DNA of 35,990 nt from Bacilli bacterium (GCA_028691715.1 JAQUYR010000005.1:1-35990), one strand, 5' to 3'. Positions 13,673 through 23,026 are shown, numbered from the stretch's first letter. Notes: generated from the letters alone by a model not told the origin. Made by a program: numbers and translations.

Positions 13673-14209
13673 ATGGACATTGGGGTAAAAATAAAAAGAT
13701 TAAGAGTCTTGTGTCAACTCACACAAGAAGAATTGGCAAATCGTTGTGAACTCACCAAAGGGTATATTTCCCAGATTGAGAATGATTTAACAAGTCCTTC
13801 CATTAGTACTCTAACTGACATTTTAATAGCTCTAGGAACAAATTTGAAAGAGTTTTTTAATGATGGTGAAGATGATGAAAAAATCGTCTTTACAAAAGAA
13901 GATTATATTGTGAAGGAAGAAAAAAACCATACGATGACCTGGTTAGTTCCTAACAGTCAGAAAAACGAGATGGAACCAATCCTGTTTACTTTAGAGGCAA
14001 ATAGTGAAACAACAATAGATATGCCCCATGAAGGTCAGGAATTTGGTTACATTCTTGAAGGGGAAATCGTCATCGTTCTTGGTGGAAAAAATATCTCGTG
14101 TAAAAAGGGTGAAACATTCTATTTTACAACTGATAAAAATCACTACTTAAAGAATACTACGAGGAAAATTGCAAAGATTATTTGGGTTACTAGCCCACCA
14201 AACTTTTAG
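13673..14209 (+). CDS. HTH-cupin transcriptional regulator (PuuR-like)
   Basis: The 178-residue protein combines an N-terminal XRE domain (residues 1-62: IKRLRVLCQLTQEELANRC, recognition segment LTKGYISQIEN, then SISTLTDIL) with a C-terminal cupin (about 95-175: MPHEGQEFGYILEGEIVIVL, GGKN, KKGETFYF). This is the layout of PuuR-type regulators that often sit before polyamine transporters and sense polyamines or related amines. It is the first gene of the xre-potABCD operon, 15 nt before potA. Two palindromic sites in its own leader suggest autoregulation. Shine-Dalgarno AAAGGGAGA sets the start. Confidence 0.88.
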   Translation: MDIGVKIKRLRVLCQLTQEELANRCELTKGYISQIENDLTSPSISTLTDILIALGTNLKEFFNDGEDDEKIVFTKEDYIVKEEKNHTMTWLVPNSQKNEMEPILFTLEANSETTIDMPHEGQEFGYILEGEIVIVLGGKNISCKKGETFYFTTDKNHYLKNTTRKIAKIIWVTSPPNF

Positions 14210-14224
14210 AATGGATTATAAGAT

Positions 14225-15739
14225 ATGAGAAAAAAGAATGTGATCATCGAATTAATTGGTGTCTCAAAGGAATTTGATGGAAATACTGTTGTTGATGATT
14301 TTAATTTATATGTGAAAAAAGGGGAATTCATAACCTTTTTGGGCCCATCTGGCTGTGGTAAAACCACCACTCTTAGGATGATTGCTGGCTTTGAAATGCC
14401 GACGACTGGGCAAATTTTGTTAAATGGTCAGGATATTACATCGCTTCCTCCATTTAAAAGACCAGTTAATACTGTCTTCCAGCGTTATGCTTTGTTCCCT
14501 CATTATGATGTGTATGACAATGTAGCTTTTGGTTTAAAGATGAAAAAAATCAAAGGGGAAGTTATAAATAAAAATGGTGAGACTGTTGAAGTCAAAAGAA
14601 AACTAACAGTTGAAGAGATAGATGAGAAGGTTACTAAGGCCTTAAAAATCGTTGATCTTGAGGAGTTTGAATCTCGTGATATTTCCACTCTGTCTGGAGG
14701 GCAACAACAAAGAGTTGCTATTGCCCGAGCAATAGTCAATGAACCAGAAATATTGTTGCTTGATGAACCACTAGGAGCTCTTGATTTAAAAATGAGAAAA
14801 GAGATGCAACTTGAATTAAAGGAAATGCATAAGAAATTGGGAATCACCTTCATTTATGTAACTCATGACCAAGAAGAGGCTTTAACAATGTCAGATACAA
14901 TTGTGGTCATGAAGGATGGTATGATTCAACAAATCGGAACACCAATGGATATTTATAATGAACCAAAAAATGCCTTTGTTGCCGATTTTATTGGTGAAAG
15001 CAATTTATATAATGGAACAATTACGGGAGAAAAACATGTAATGTTCTTAAATCATATCTTTGAGATGGTTGATGATTTTGCTAAGAATGAAAAAGTGGAC
15101 ATCATTATCAGACCAGAAGACATCTTTTTGATGGATAAGGACAAAGGGATGGTCAATGGAAAATTGGTCAGCAAGATATTCAAAGGTGTTTATTTTGAGT
15201 ATGTTATGATGATTGGTAAAAACGAAGTTGTCATTCACGACACTAAAGAATACGATATCAATCAAGTATTAAGTATCTATATAAAACCTTTTGATATTCA
15301 TATCATGAAAAAAGAGTTCATAAACAATGTTTTTGAGGGATACATCACTAAAAATAATAAGGTTGTTTTTGCTGAAGGAGAGTTTGATTGTGATGTTACA
15401 CAATTGATTCCCAATACAATTCTTGATGATGATGGTTATCTAGTCGATAATAAAGGTGTACGTTATGATTTAACTGATGCCGATGTTAAGGTTGAAATAG
15501 GATTAAAGGATATTGATATCAGTGATAATGAAGAAGACGGTGTAGTTATTGGACAGATAGTTTCCATAATATACAAGGGCGATCATTATCAGGTAATCGT
15601 CAGAACTGAAGATTATGATGATTTTGTCATTGATACTGAATATACTTGGAATGAAGATGATACAGTCAGTGTCGCTATTCTTCCTGAAAATATAAAGATG
15701 ACACTAAAGGCTGAGGCTAAAAACTATGTCAAGGATTAG
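14225..15739 (+). CDS. potA: spermidine/putrescine ABC transporter ATPase PotA
   Basis: The ATPase core is complete: Walker A GPSGCGKT (40-47), signature LSGGQ (156-160), Walker B LLLDEP (177-182), H-loop His 214. It energises polyamine import through PotBC. At 504 residues it is well above the usual 360-390. A charged insert (about 108-130) lengthens the helical domain, and the C-terminal OB/TOBE-like domain appears twice (about 291-362 and 421-495). The first copy has IIRPEDIFL and KIFKGVYFEY; the second has GLKDIDI and IIYKGDHYQV. potB starts inside its last codons (14-nt overlap). The start has only a weak ribosome binding site (GGATTA), so it may depend on coupling to the regulator gene. 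Confidence 0.93.
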   Translation: MRKKNVIIELIGVSKEFDGNTVVDDFNLYVKKGEFITFLGPSGCGKTTTLRMIAGFEMPTTGQILLNGQDITSLPPFKRPVNTVFQRYALFPHYDVYDNVAFGLKMKKIKGEVINKNGETVEVKRKLTVEEIDEKVTKALKIVDLEEFESRDISTLSGGQQQRVAIARAIVNEPEILLLDEPLGALDLKMRKEMQLELKEMHKKLGITFIYVTHDQEEALTMSDTIVVMKDGMIQQIGTPMDIYNEPKNAFVADFIGESNLYNGTITGEKHVMFLNHIFEMVDDFAKNEKVDIIIRPEDIFLMDKDKGMVNGKLVSKIFKGVYFEYVMMIGKNEVVIHDTKEYDINQVLSIYIKPFDIHIMKKEFINNVFEGYITKNNKVVFAEGEFDCDVTQLIPNTILDDDGYLVDNKGVRYDLTDADVKVEIGLKDIDISDNEEDGVVIGQIVSIIYKGDHYQVIVRTEDYDDFVIDTEYTWNEDDTVSVAILPENIKMTLKAEAKNYVKD

Positions 15740-16523
15740 ATTTTCTCGTAAGCAATTATCTCTTCCATATGCTCTGTTTTTGTTGTTCTTTGTCGTTTTT
15801 CCCCTATTCTTGATAATCTACTATGCTTTTACAGGAAATGATGGGAATTTCACATTAAACAATTTTATTAATTTCTTTAGTGATAATACCAAGCTCAATG
15901 TGCTTTTAATCAGCGTTGTAATCGGCTTTGGTAATACTGTCATTTGCTTATTGCTGGGATACCCAGTAGCGATGATTTTGAGTAACAAAACCTATAATAA
16001 GAGCAAAGTAATTGTAATGCTCTTTGTCATGCCGATGTGGATAAACTTTGTTTTAAGAATTGCCGCAACAAGAGATTTGCTTTATTGGATTGGAATCAAT
16101 GGCGGTGAATATCCATATCTAGCAACCATGATTGGTATGGTTTACAATTATCTGCCATTTACAATTCTTCCTCTTTATACGACGATGTTAAAGATGGATA
16201 AGAGTTTAATCGAGGCTTCATATGATTTAGGAGCCAATAAAAATCAAACATTTGTTAAGACAATAATTCCTATGACAATGCCAGGAGTTATCAGTGCTGC
16301 CACGATGGTTTTCATGCCCACTATGTCCTCTTTTGTCATCAGTGATGTCATGGGAGAGAATAAGATTCAATTAATAGGTAATTCAATTCAACTCAATTTT
16401 GAACAGGGTCAATGGCATAGCGGTAGTCTAATCGCTTTAATTATGTTAATCATTATTGGTATATCTATGTTAGCAACAAAAAATGTTCAAAAACAAGAAA
16501 ATGTTCGTGGTAGTTTATGGTAA
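15726..16523 (+). CDS. potB: spermidine/putrescine ABC permease PotB
   Basis: The 265-residue protein has about six membrane helices. Its EAA loop, EASYDLGANKNQTFVKTIIP (163-182 region), is where the PotA ATPase docks. The first periplasmic loop after helix 1 (FTGNDGNFTLNNF) and overall length match PotB. It forms the import channel with PotC. Its start overlaps potA by 14 nt and its end overlaps potC by 7 nt, consistent with coupled translation and fixed stoichiometry. Being the first of the two permeases and followed by a shorter-loop PotC decides which is B and which is C. Confidence 0.93.
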   Translation: MSRIRFSRKQLSLPYALFLLFFVVFPLFLIIYYAFTGNDGNFTLNNFINFFSDNTKLNVLLISVVIGFGNTVICLLLGYPVAMILSNKTYNKSKVIVMLFVMPMWINFVLRIAATRDLLYWIGINGGEYPYLATMIGMVYNYLPFTILPLYTTMLKMDKSLIEASYDLGANKNQTFVKTIIPMTMPGVISAATMVFMPTMSSFVISDVMGENKIQLIGNSIQLNFEQGQWHSGSLIALIMLIIIGISMLATKNVQKQENVRGSLW

Positions 16524-17314
16524 AAAAATTTTTTGCTAAGGCTTATATCATCATAATGCTACTTTTTATGTATGCTCCATTGTTGGTGTTGGCGATATTT
16601 AGTTTTACTAATACTCAAAACATCGGTACATGGAATGGGTTTTCTTTTGAATTATATGGATTAATGTTCAAAAATAAGGACATAATGAATGCCCTTTATA
16701 ACACAATTACCGTAGCTATAGCCTCAAGTATTGTTGCTACTATTCTAGGAACACTAGGAGCTATCGGTATCTTTTATAGCAGTAAAAAAGTAAAGAAATC
16801 AATGGAGGCTGTATCACAAATTCCCGTGTTGAATGCGGAAATAGTAACAGCTCTATCGCTGACAATTCTTTTCGTTTTTGTTGGTATTGAGTTTAATTTT
16901 ATAACTTTATTGATTGGACATGTCGTTTTAACGGTTCCCTTTGTTGTTTTAAGTGTGACACCCAAGTTAAAACAGATGGATCCTAGTATTTATGAGGCAG
17001 CGCTAGATTTAGGAGCAACTCCTAATAAAGCGTTATGGAAAGTTATTATGCCTGAGATTATGCCAGGAGTATTTTCTGGTTTCGTTCTAGCAATCACCCT
17101 GTCTTTAGACGATTATATTATTACGGCATTTACTCGTAATAATTCTTTTCAAACACTGAGCACTTATGTTTATGGAGCTACTGCAAGAAAGGGTGCATTA
17201 CCACCAGCTTTAAGGGCCTTGTCAACAATAATCTTCATTGTCATATTGATTGGCTTGATTGTTGTCAATGCGAAAACTAAAAATAATAATGGAATAAAAA
17301 AGGAGAGACATTAA
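16517..17314 (+). CDS. potC: spermidine/putrescine ABC permease PotC
   Basis: The 265-residue, six-helix permease has the EAA motif EAALDLGATPNKALWKVIMP in its cytoplasmic loop and the PotC-type opening (IIMLLFMYAPLLVLAIFSF). It pairs with PotB to form the polyamine channel. Its GTG-type alternatives are not needed: ATG 16517 overlaps the potB stop by 7 nt. The stop TAA shares its last A with the ATG of potD. In some Bacillota potC and potD are fused; here they are separate genes. Confidence 0.93.
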   Translation: MVKKFFAKAYIIIMLLFMYAPLLVLAIFSFTNTQNIGTWNGFSFELYGLMFKNKDIMNALYNTITVAIASSIVATILGTLGAIGIFYSSKKVKKSMEAVSQIPVLNAEIVTALSLTILFVFVGIEFNFITLLIGHVVLTVPFVVLSVTPKLKQMDPSIYEAALDLGATPNKALWKVIMPEIMPGVFSGFVLAITLSLDDYIITAFTRNNSFQTLSTYVYGATARKGALPPALRALSTIIFIVILIGLIVVNAKTKNNNGIKKERH

Positions 17315-18741
17315 TGAAAAAAACAATTTTTTCTTTACTAGTTATGATTATGGCAGTATTTATTATCACTCAAATCAGTGTAAAGGCTGAAGAAGAAGTA
17401 ACATATTTAAGAGTGTATAATTGGTATGAATATATTGAGGATGGTAAAGACGAAGATGGTAATAAAATTACTACTTCAGTAATGGAAGAATGGGAAGCAG
17501 ATTATAAAGCGAGAACTGGTAAAACAGTTAAGGTTGTATATGATATGTTTGAGACCAATGAGATCATGTTGAACACTCTAAAGACTGGTAAAACCAGTTA
17601 TGATTTGGTTTGCCCTTCTGATTATATCATTCAAAAGATGATTAGGGAGGATATGCTTGAGGAAATAGATCTAACAAAGATTCCTAACTATGTAGCTTAT
17701 GCTTCACCATATTTAAAGCAATTGTTTGCTGATAATGGGTGGACAAATTATGCTATCGGTTATATGTGGGGAACTATGGGTTTCATCTATAATCCTGATA
17801 AGGTTTCTGAGAGTGATATCAGCAGTTGGACAATTCTTTGGAATGAAGCATATAAGAATCGTTCTACAGCTAAAAATAGTGTTCGTGATACTTATATAAT
17901 CGGTGTATTCTATGTTTATCAGGATGAACTAAATCAATTAGCCAGTGATTACAAAAATGAAGTAATTGATGAAGAAACATATAATAAGCAAATCGGTGTT
18001 ATCATGAATAGGACTGATGATGAAACACTGGCTAAGGTTGAAGAAGCTTTGAATTTAATGAAAGCCAATATCTATGGATTTGAAGTGGATAGTGGTAAAA
18101 AAGATATCGTGACTGGTAAGATTGATATCAACTTTGCTTGGAGTGGCGATGCTGTTTATGCCATGGATACAGCAGAAGAAGAAAATGATATGGAATTAAA
18201 TTATATCGTTCCCGATGAAGGCAGTAATGTCTGGTTTGATGGTTGGGTAATGCCCAAAGGTGCTAATGTTGATCTAGCATCTGACTTTATCAACTATTTA
18301 TCTCTACCAGAAGTAGCAGTTAAAAATATGAATAAAATTGGATATACTTCAGCAATCGCTGGTGATGCAATATTTGATCAGATTATCGACTGGTATGGTG
18401 AAGAAGATGGTATAGAAGTCGATTTGAGCTATTTCTTCAATGGTACATTATCAGATGACAGGCTGACTGATGGAAAGGCTATTGTTACAATAAACGAAAG
18501 AGGGCGCCAATTTGATGCTCAATATCCTGATGAAGAAATAATAGCAAGATGTGGTGTTATGGAAGATTTTGGAGACCGCAATGAAGCAGTTTTAGAAATG
18601 TGGCAAAGAGTAAAGGGTAATGAAGTATCAATCTGGGTTATTCTGGGAATTGTTTTGTTCATTTCTGGTGGAGTTGTAGCATATATATTGAATAATAAAT
18701 CTAAGAAAGTCAGAAACAATAGGTTGAAGAAAAGAGTTTAA
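17314..18741 (+). CDS. potD: polyamine-binding protein PotD with C-terminal membrane anchor
   Basis: The protein is an extracellular substrate-binding protein of the PotD/PotF type. The mature part starts LRVYNWYEYI, and the family segments YDLVCPSDYII, YMWGTMGFIYNP and NFAWSGDAVYAM follow. It captures polyamines for PotABC. At 475 residues it exceeds the usual 350. A signal peptide (residues 1-25, probable cleavage after VKA) has no lipobox cysteine. Instead a hydrophobic helix near residues 440-461 is followed by the basic tail KSKKVRNNRLKKRV, so it looks anchored by its C terminus with the tail inside. Its stop codon lies in the loop of the operon terminator. Confidence 0.92.
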   Translation: MKKTIFSLLVMIMAVFIITQISVKAEEEVTYLRVYNWYEYIEDGKDEDGNKITTSVMEEWEADYKARTGKTVKVVYDMFETNEIMLNTLKTGKTSYDLVCPSDYIIQKMIREDMLEEIDLTKIPNYVAYASPYLKQLFADNGWTNYAIGYMWGTMGFIYNPDKVSESDISSWTILWNEAYKNRSTAKNSVRDTYIIGVFYVYQDELNQLASDYKNEVIDEETYNKQIGVIMNRTDDETLAKVEEALNLMKANIYGFEVDSGKKDIVTGKIDINFAWSGDAVYAMDTAEEENDMELNYIVPDEGSNVWFDGWVMPKGANVDLASDFINYLSLPEVAVKNMNKIGYTSAIAGDAIFDQIIDWYGEEDGIEVDLSYFFNGTLSDDRLTDGKAIVTINERGRQFDAQYPDEEIIARCGVMEDFGDRNEAVLEMWQRVKGNEVSIWVILGIVLFISGGVVAYILNNKSKKVRNNRLKKRV

Positions 18742-18759
18742 TAACTCTTTTCTTTTTTT
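18726..18759 (+). terminator. terminator of the polyamine operon
   Basis: Stem AAAAGAGTT (18730-18738) with AACTCTTTT (18743-18751), extendable by four pairs, then seven T. The potD stop codon TAA forms part of the loop. Confidence 0.88.
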
Positions 18760-18783
18760 ATGGAAAATAATTTAAAAAACATT

Positions 18784-18811
18784 TTGAAAAACTAAAAAAT
18801 TATAGTATAAT
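18784..18811 (+). promoter_or_regulatory. promoter of the EF-G paralogue
   Basis: TTGAAA (18784-18789), 16-bp spacer, TATAAT (18806-18811), followed by the strong Shine-Dalgarno AAGGAGGT at 18841-18848. Confidence 0.78.
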
Positions 18812-18855
18812 AATCATAGTGCGAATACGTTTTCTTTTATAAGGAGGTATATTTA

Positions 18856-20916
18856 ATGAAAGAGTATAAAACTAGCAAAATTAGAAATGTCACATTGATG
18901 GGACATTTGGGTAGTGGCAAAACGAGTTTGGGTGAATCCTTATTATTTGCTACAAAGGCAATTGAAAAGAAGGGCGAAGTAGAGAAAAAAACTACTGTCG
19001 GCGACTATTCAGTTGAAGAGCAACTACGCCAAACCACATTGACATCTTCATTACTTCCATGTGAATGGAAAGATTACAAGATCAACTTCATTGACACTCC
19101 AGGATCTGAAGAATTTATAGGTGATATTGAAAATGTATTATCTAGTACTGATGGTGCTGTTATTTTAATCGATGCTACAAAAGGTGTTGAAGTTGGTACT
19201 GAAAGAGTTTGGGATGAACTTCATAAACGCAATATCCCAACAATAATTTTTATCAATAAAATGGACAAAGAAAATATCAAGTTTGATGAAGTAGTCGCTT
19301 CTATTAATAAAAAATTAAGCAAAAATGCAACCGCTTTCACATGGCCAATTGGTGGCACTAATGACTTCCGCGGCTTTGTTAACCTGTTAGATAAATCAGC
19401 GGTATTATTTGATGGCAACTCATGTAAAGAGGGTCCAATACCAACAGAACTTAGTAAAAAGGTTGAAGAGGTTAACGGCGAACTTATTGAAAAGGTTGCT
19501 GAGACATCAGAAGAATTGATGGAAAAATATTTCAGTGGTGAAGAACTGACAGCAGAAGAGATAAGAGAAGGATTAAAACTAGGAGTTTCTGATTCTGAAC
19601 TATTCCCCGTTTTGGTCGGCTCCGGAACAAAGAATGTCGGTGTAGAAACATTGCTTGACATGATTATAAATTTCTTACCAGCACCAGATGAAAGACCTCT
19701 TAAAGAGGGATTTGATGCCAATAAAAAAGAAGTTACTAGAGAAATGAATGATTCTGCTCCTTTAGCAGCATACGTTTTTAAGACAACAATCGATCCATTT
19801 GTTGGTACTATTAGTTTCTTCAAGGTATATTCAGGATCATTGAAATCGGGTCAGGAAGTATATATTCCATCGACGGGAACTACTGTTAAAATTGCTCAGA
19901 TTTTTACTGTTATGGGAAAAAATCAGATTTCTGTTGATGTTGTCAATGCTGGTGATATCGCCTGTGTTGCCAAAGTATCGGAATTTTATAATGGTCTGAC
20001 ATTCTGTGATAAAAAGGATCCAATCACTTATCCAAAAAATGAACATCCTACTCCAATAATCTATGTTGCTATTCAACCAAAGAATAAAAATGATGAGGAT
20101 AAATTATCGGGATCACTTCAAAAATTACGCTTAGAGGATGAGACTTTTGAGATACTTAGAAATCCAGAAACTGCTCAACAACTAATCGGTGGTCAAGGAA
20201 TGACACATCTTGGATATGTTTTAGAAAAGATGCGCAATATGTTTAAAGTTGAAATGGAAACTTCTGATCCAAAAATCGTTTATCGCGAGACAATCAAGGC
20301 AAAGGGTGAGGCCCAGGGACGTCATAAAAAACAGTCTGGTGGAGCTGGACAATTTGGTGATGTTTGGATTCGCTTTGAACCATGTAAAGAAGATTTCATC
20401 TTTGCTGAAGAAGTTGTCGGTGGAGCTGTTCCAAAAAACTATTTCCCTGCTGTTGAAAAGGGATTGATTGAAACATTAGAACATGGTCCATTAGCTGGTT
20501 TCCCAGTAATCGGAGTAAAAGCAACACTATTTTATGGCTCTTACCATCCAGTTGATTCCAATGAATTATCATTTAAATTAGCTGCTGGATTGGCTTTTAA
20601 AAATGCTATTGATAAGATTAAACCAACAATACTTGAACCTATATGTGAAGTAAGTGTTACAGTAAAGGATGAATTTGTTGGTGATATCATGGGTGATATG
20701 ACTAAACGTCGTGGACGCGTATTGGGTATGGAACAAGGTCACGGAATGCAAACAATCGTTGCTGAGGTTCCAGAAGCCGAAATTATCAAGTATGCAACCG
20801 ATTTGAAAGCAATGACTCAAGCAAGCGGTCGTTTTAGCCGTAAGTTTATCCGCTATGATGAAGTTCCTGAATTATTAATCAAGAAAATCATTGAAGAGTA
20901 TAAGAAAGAAAAATAA
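18856..20916 (+). CDS. elongation factor G-like GTPase (EF-G2 type)
   Basis: The 686-residue protein has all EF-G domains: a G domain (G1 GHLGSGKTS 16-24, G4 NKMD 134-137, then GSGTKN), domain II, and domains III-V including the conserved GGAGQFGDVWI and the PICEVSVTVKDEFVGDIMGD segment. It differs from translocating EF-G at key sites. Switch I has RQTT (58-61) instead of RGIT, and switch II has DTPGS (80-84) where canonical EF-G has DTPGH with the catalytic histidine. This matches the EF-G2-like paralogue branch, whose role is not settled. It is not next to rpsL/rpsG/tuf. It is a single gene with its own promoter and terminator. Confidence 0.87.
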   Translation: MKEYKTSKIRNVTLMGHLGSGKTSLGESLLFATKAIEKKGEVEKKTTVGDYSVEEQLRQTTLTSSLLPCEWKDYKINFIDTPGSEEFIGDIENVLSSTDGAVILIDATKGVEVGTERVWDELHKRNIPTIIFINKMDKENIKFDEVVASINKKLSKNATAFTWPIGGTNDFRGFVNLLDKSAVLFDGNSCKEGPIPTELSKKVEEVNGELIEKVAETSEELMEKYFSGEELTAEEIREGLKLGVSDSELFPVLVGSGTKNVGVETLLDMIINFLPAPDERPLKEGFDANKKEVTREMNDSAPLAAYVFKTTIDPFVGTISFFKVYSGSLKSGQEVYIPSTGTTVKIAQIFTVMGKNQISVDVVNAGDIACVAKVSEFYNGLTFCDKKDPITYPKNEHPTPIIYVAIQPKNKNDEDKLSGSLQKLRLEDETFEILRNPETAQQLIGGQGMTHLGYVLEKMRNMFKVEMETSDPKIVYRETIKAKGEAQGRHKKQSGGAGQFGDVWIRFEPCKEDFIFAEEVVGGAVPKNYFPAVEKGLIETLEHGPLAGFPVIGVKATLFYGSYHPVDSNELSFKLAAGLAFKNAIDKIKPTILEPICEVSVTVKDEFVGDIMGDMTKRRGRVLGMEQGHGMQTIVAEVPEAEIIKYATDLKAMTQASGRFSRKFIRYDEVPELLIKKIIEEYKKEK

Positions 20917-20922
20917 AAAACT

Positions 20923-20946
20923 GGGCTATTTAATATAGCCCTTTAA
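20923..20946 (+). terminator. terminator of the EF-G paralogue
   Basis: Stem GGGCTAT (20923-20929) with ATAGCCC (20935-20941), loop TTAAT, short U-tail. The hairpin ends 14 nt before the next start, so some readthrough into the pseudouridine synthase gene is possible. Confidence 0.7.
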
Positions 20947-20959
20947 TTATAGGTGAAAT

Positions 20960-21793
20960 ATGAGACTAGAATATATTGTTGATGTTGAAGAAATGATGAT
21001 CAAGGATTATATTTTATCAATCGGTCTATCACAAAGACTGGCTAAAAAAATAAAACTATACGGAAATATGTCGGTTAATGGTCTTGCAGTGAAAAATTAT
21101 GAAAAGGTTAGACGGGGAGATATTTTAGTTTTAGAGTATGATGAAATGATGAATGAAGATATTAAAGTAAATATGGAGAAAGTTGATATCCTATATGAAG
21201 ATGAATGTTTATTGGTCGTCAACAAACCAGTTGATTTAGCATCACAACCATCAAGAAAACATCAGGATGATAATTTGGTTTCAAGGCTAAAGGGTTATTT
21301 TATAAATAAAGGAATAACTTCAAACATTCATATTGTGAACCGCCTTGATTATTCAACATCCGGTCTTTTAATAGTCGCCAAAACAGGAAATATTCATCAT
21401 CAGTTGACCAAAGATAACAATATCAAGAGAAAATACCTAGCAATCGTTGAGGGAAAATTTATAGATAAAGTGGGAAGAATTAGTCTACCAATTGCTAGAG
21501 TTGAAGAATACAACATTAAAAGAGCAGTTGATTATAAAGGACAGGAAGCAATAACTAACTACAGAGTTCTTAAGGAGAAGGATGATACTAGTATAGTGGA
21601 ACTATGTTTAGAAACTGGAAGGACTCATCAAATAAGAGTCCATCTCTCCTATCTTGGTCATCCAGTATTGGGAGATAAGTTATATGGCAAAGAAAATGAT
21701 CGCTTATATCTTCATTGTTTCTATTTAGAATTTCCTCATCCACTAACGAATAAAATAATAAAAATTGAAAATAAACCAAAATGGAATGTTTGA
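20960..21793 (+). CDS. RluA/RluD-family RNA pseudouridine synthase
   Basis: The 277-residue protein has an N-terminal S4-like RNA-binding region (SQRLAKKIKLYGNMSVNG, then VRRGDILVLEY) and a catalytic domain. The active-site motif is HIVNRLDYSTSGLL, where the Asp after RL is the nucleophile, and the family's second motif is GRTHQIRVHLSYLGHP. It converts specific uridines in rRNA or tRNA to pseudouridine; the target cannot be told among RluA/C/D-like enzymes. No separate promoter is clear; it may be read through from the EF-G paralogue. Shine-Dalgarno AGGTGA precedes the ATG. Confidence 0.9.
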   Translation: MRLEYIVDVEEMMIKDYILSIGLSQRLAKKIKLYGNMSVNGLAVKNYEKVRRGDILVLEYDEMMNEDIKVNMEKVDILYEDECLLVVNKPVDLASQPSRKHQDDNLVSRLKGYFINKGITSNIHIVNRLDYSTSGLLIVAKTGNIHHQLTKDNNIKRKYLAIVEGKFIDKVGRISLPIARVEEYNIKRAVDYKGQEAITNYRVLKEKDDTSIVELCLETGRTHQIRVHLSYLGHPVLGDKLYGKENDRLYLHCFYLEFPHPLTNKIIKIENKPKWNV

Positions 21794-21798
21794 AATGC

Positions 21799-21827
21799 TT
21801 GTAATAAATAAAAATATTTAGTATAAT
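21799..21827 (+). promoter_or_regulatory. promoter of the frameshifted lipoprotein gene
   Basis: TTGTAA (21799-21804), 17-bp spacer, TATAAT (21822-21827), followed by AAAGGTGA as Shine-Dalgarno before ATG 21856. Confidence 0.75.
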
Positions 21828-21855
21828 AGTAGTATTGAAAAGTAAAGGTGAAAAT

Positions 21856-23026
21856 ATGAAAAAAGTATTTGGAATTATTGTTTTAAGCTTAACTTGTTTA
21901 TTCTTAGTAGCTTGTGGTGGTAATGAACCTACTGAGTATAAAATCAGTCTAACAGGACCAAGCACAGTTGAAGTTGAAGATGAAATTACTTTAGAAGCTA
22001 AGGTAAATGATTTGGAAAATCCTGTTTTTGTTTGGAAATCAGAGAATGAAAAAAATTGCTACAGTCGTTGATGGAAAAGTAATGGGTATTTCTGTTGGGA
22101 AAGTAAATATTACTGTTAGTGTTAAAGATAACGAAGAGATTGAAGCAGTGACAAAGGAAATCGAAGTTACTGAAAAGGCAATCCAATATAATATTATTGT
22201 CTCTAAAGACATTTTAAATTTAGTTATAGGAGATGAAGAAACAGTTACAGCAACTGTAACCCCTGAAACAGCCTTGTCATGGACTTCTAATACTTTAGCA
22301 GTCGCTACAGTTGTCGATGGTAAAATTGTTGCTGTTGGTGCTGGTACTGCTACTATATCTGTAACAACAGCTGATGGATTAGCATCAAGAGCAATCAGTG
22401 TTATTGTTACTGCTCCAAAAAATTTGACACCTGAACAGGCTCAAGAAAAATTAGAGAATAAGATCACCGAATATCTTGAGGCAACAGGAGGAAACTTTAC
22501 ACTATATACCAGTGATGGAACCGAAGAATTAACCTTCGCAGTCCAATATAATATCAGTGATAATATTTTTTCTGGCTTGAAATATGTCCTTAGTGGTAGT
22601 TCAGAGGCTCACATTTATTTAAAAGATGGCTATGCTTATATGGCATCTAATGGTACTACTAGTAAAACCGTAGTTAATACTTCCGAAAATCAAAGATTAG
22701 TCAGTCAATACGGCTTTGAAAAAGTAGCTGAACAAGTAATTGCTTATTGCCAGGATAATGCCTTGTTTGATGCGATGACATTTGTCAGTGAAACTGAGAA
22801 TGTGAATAAGTTTGAGATTGATGTTGCTAGTTATGCCGGTTCAGTAATGGACTTTGGTGGTGTAGAAAAGGCCGAATTATATGTCACTGTCGTTGACGGC
22901 GAAGTGACAGAAGTCAAATTAGTCGTTGTCTCAACAGCAACATTTACTATTACAGGAACATTTGGTGGTACTGGAACTCAATCAATCAAATACCCTAGTG
23001 ACTTAAATACATATCCAGAAGTATAA
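21856..23026 (+). pseudogene. Big2-domain lipoprotein interrupted by a frameshift at an A7 run
   Basis: Two overlapping frames read as one protein. The first (21856-22071) gives a lipoprotein signal with lipobox LVAC (C20) and the start of a bacterial Ig-like (Big2) domain ending WKSENEK, then runs into a stop. The second frame (to 23026) continues with IATVVDGKVMGISVGKVN, exactly what completes that Big2 domain. Removing one A from the seven at 22049-22055 restores a single 389-residue protein. A second Big2 domain follows (ALSWTSNTLAVATVVDGKIV region), then a C-terminal lipoprotein domain (from LTPEQAQEKL) of unknown function. Promoter, Shine-Dalgarno and terminator are intact, so this is a recent mutation, a slippage-controlled gene or a sequencing error. 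Confidence 0.8.

Noticed and set aside
19221..19823. Minus-strand ORF of 200 residues opposite the EF-G paralogue
   Set aside because: It is a serine-rich shadow frame of a well-conserved gene on the other strand, with no start signals.
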